DNA of 64,000 bases, taken from NCBI GenBank assembly GCA_963556145.1, contig OY744470.1, forward strand, positions 4,340,001-4,404,000. The letters run 5' to 3'. The position numbers and the translations under genes were made by a program. Below are positions 63,486-64,000 of this stretch, one piece after another; the stretch's first letter is position 1, and the number at the start of each line of letters is the position of its first letter. Source of the DNA: Hygrocybe punicea (taxonomy: Eukaryota; Basidiomycota; Agaricomycetes; Agaricales; Hygrophoraceae). The notes below the pieces were generated by a model, which searched no databases, was not told the origin of the DNA, and saw only the letters and a list, made by a program, of their open reading frames with translations.

Positions 63486-64000
63486 GGTATGCTGATGGAG
63501 GTGTTTCCATGGGCTCCATTTGTGTAGACACATCAGTGTATCGTTTTGTGGCCATAGGTGGGTCTGCCTCGCGTGCAGTTGTAGGTCGGGATGCTTTGTC
63601 GTGTGGTGTGTCCCCAGTATGTCACGTGTTGTTGCTTTTTCTCATCTTGCCCTTCGATGTTTTGCCTTGCAGGACCATCTCTCCCATTTCAATTCTCTCC
63701 TGGGAGGAACTCCATGATTTGGGATGGCAGAGGCCATCCTCAGCCATAAGGGTCTCTGTAGCATGTTTGGTGGTTGTTGGAAGCATGGTATGGCATGGGG
63801 GCGAGATGCTCGCATTGGGGGTTTGGTTTTGGGTCAGGGTAGGTGGGGATGGTGGATTGAGACAGTGTAGGTGTGGGATGTTTGTGTTGGGAGGCGGTGT
63901 GGATGGGGATGGCTGTGGCATGTTCAGCCCAGTCAAGACACATAGGTGGTAACATAGGTGTGGGCAAATTTGCTAGGGTGGGGCTAGACACATGGGGTGG
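63486..64000. other. unassigned right edge
   Basis: GT-rich sequence with overlapping frames on both strands, none recognised. Probably more repeat-derived DNA. Confidence 0.35.

Overview
The window looks like nuclear DNA of a basidiomycete fungus, probably an agaricomycete. Coding regions are cut by many short introns of about 50-65 bp. The left part carries typical fungal housekeeping genes, and the right part carries gypsy and hAT families familiar from mushroom genomes. No tRNA, rRNA or CRISPR array was recognised.

Bases 1-19,200 are a compact gene region: the 3' end of an unidentified gene (+); a cell-wall-integrity MAP kinase of the SLT2/MPK1 type (-); a seven-helix TMEM184/DUF300 protein (-); a MYND zinc-finger protein (+) that shares a 187-bp divergent promoter with it; a small secreted beta-sandwich, lyase-like protein (+); a flavin-dependent halogenase (-); the ribosome-assembly factor RRP7 (-); a small secreted cysteine-containing protein (-); and an intron-containing orphan gene (+). 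I placed 41 introns by hand. Every complete model closes in frame, giving lengths of 437, 958, 646, 236, 639, 320, 172 and 279 aa.

From about 19,310 to the right edge the window is a nest of transposable elements with no intact host gene seen. A hAT element with perfect 8-bp target duplications (19,563-22,951) sits in what appears to be a broken minus-strand gene. A 627-bp MITE follows, then a second decayed hAT (24,502-27,984) that carries an 804-bp hairpin. Next is a gypsy element whose polymerase is cut at 30,315 by the most unusual object here: a large foldback-type element present twice, head to head (30,316-42,257 and 42,268-47,927). Each copy is almost wholly palindromic, with 34-bp satellite arrays in both outer arms. 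The first copy was itself invaded by a gag-only retroelement with an inverted LTR, by a solo LTR and by a third hAT.

From 47,928 on there is a fourth hAT-like element, then a second decayed gypsy element (50,162-61,671) split by a 160-bp-LTR element (54,095-60,504) that itself contains a fifth, small hAT. LTR fragments and a solo LTR fill the right end. Nearly all element proteins are broken, mostly by TGA codons where the families have arginine, which suggests CpG-type C-to-T decay. Three hAT-type elements share a 52-54-bp palindromic module not explained by known hAT features.
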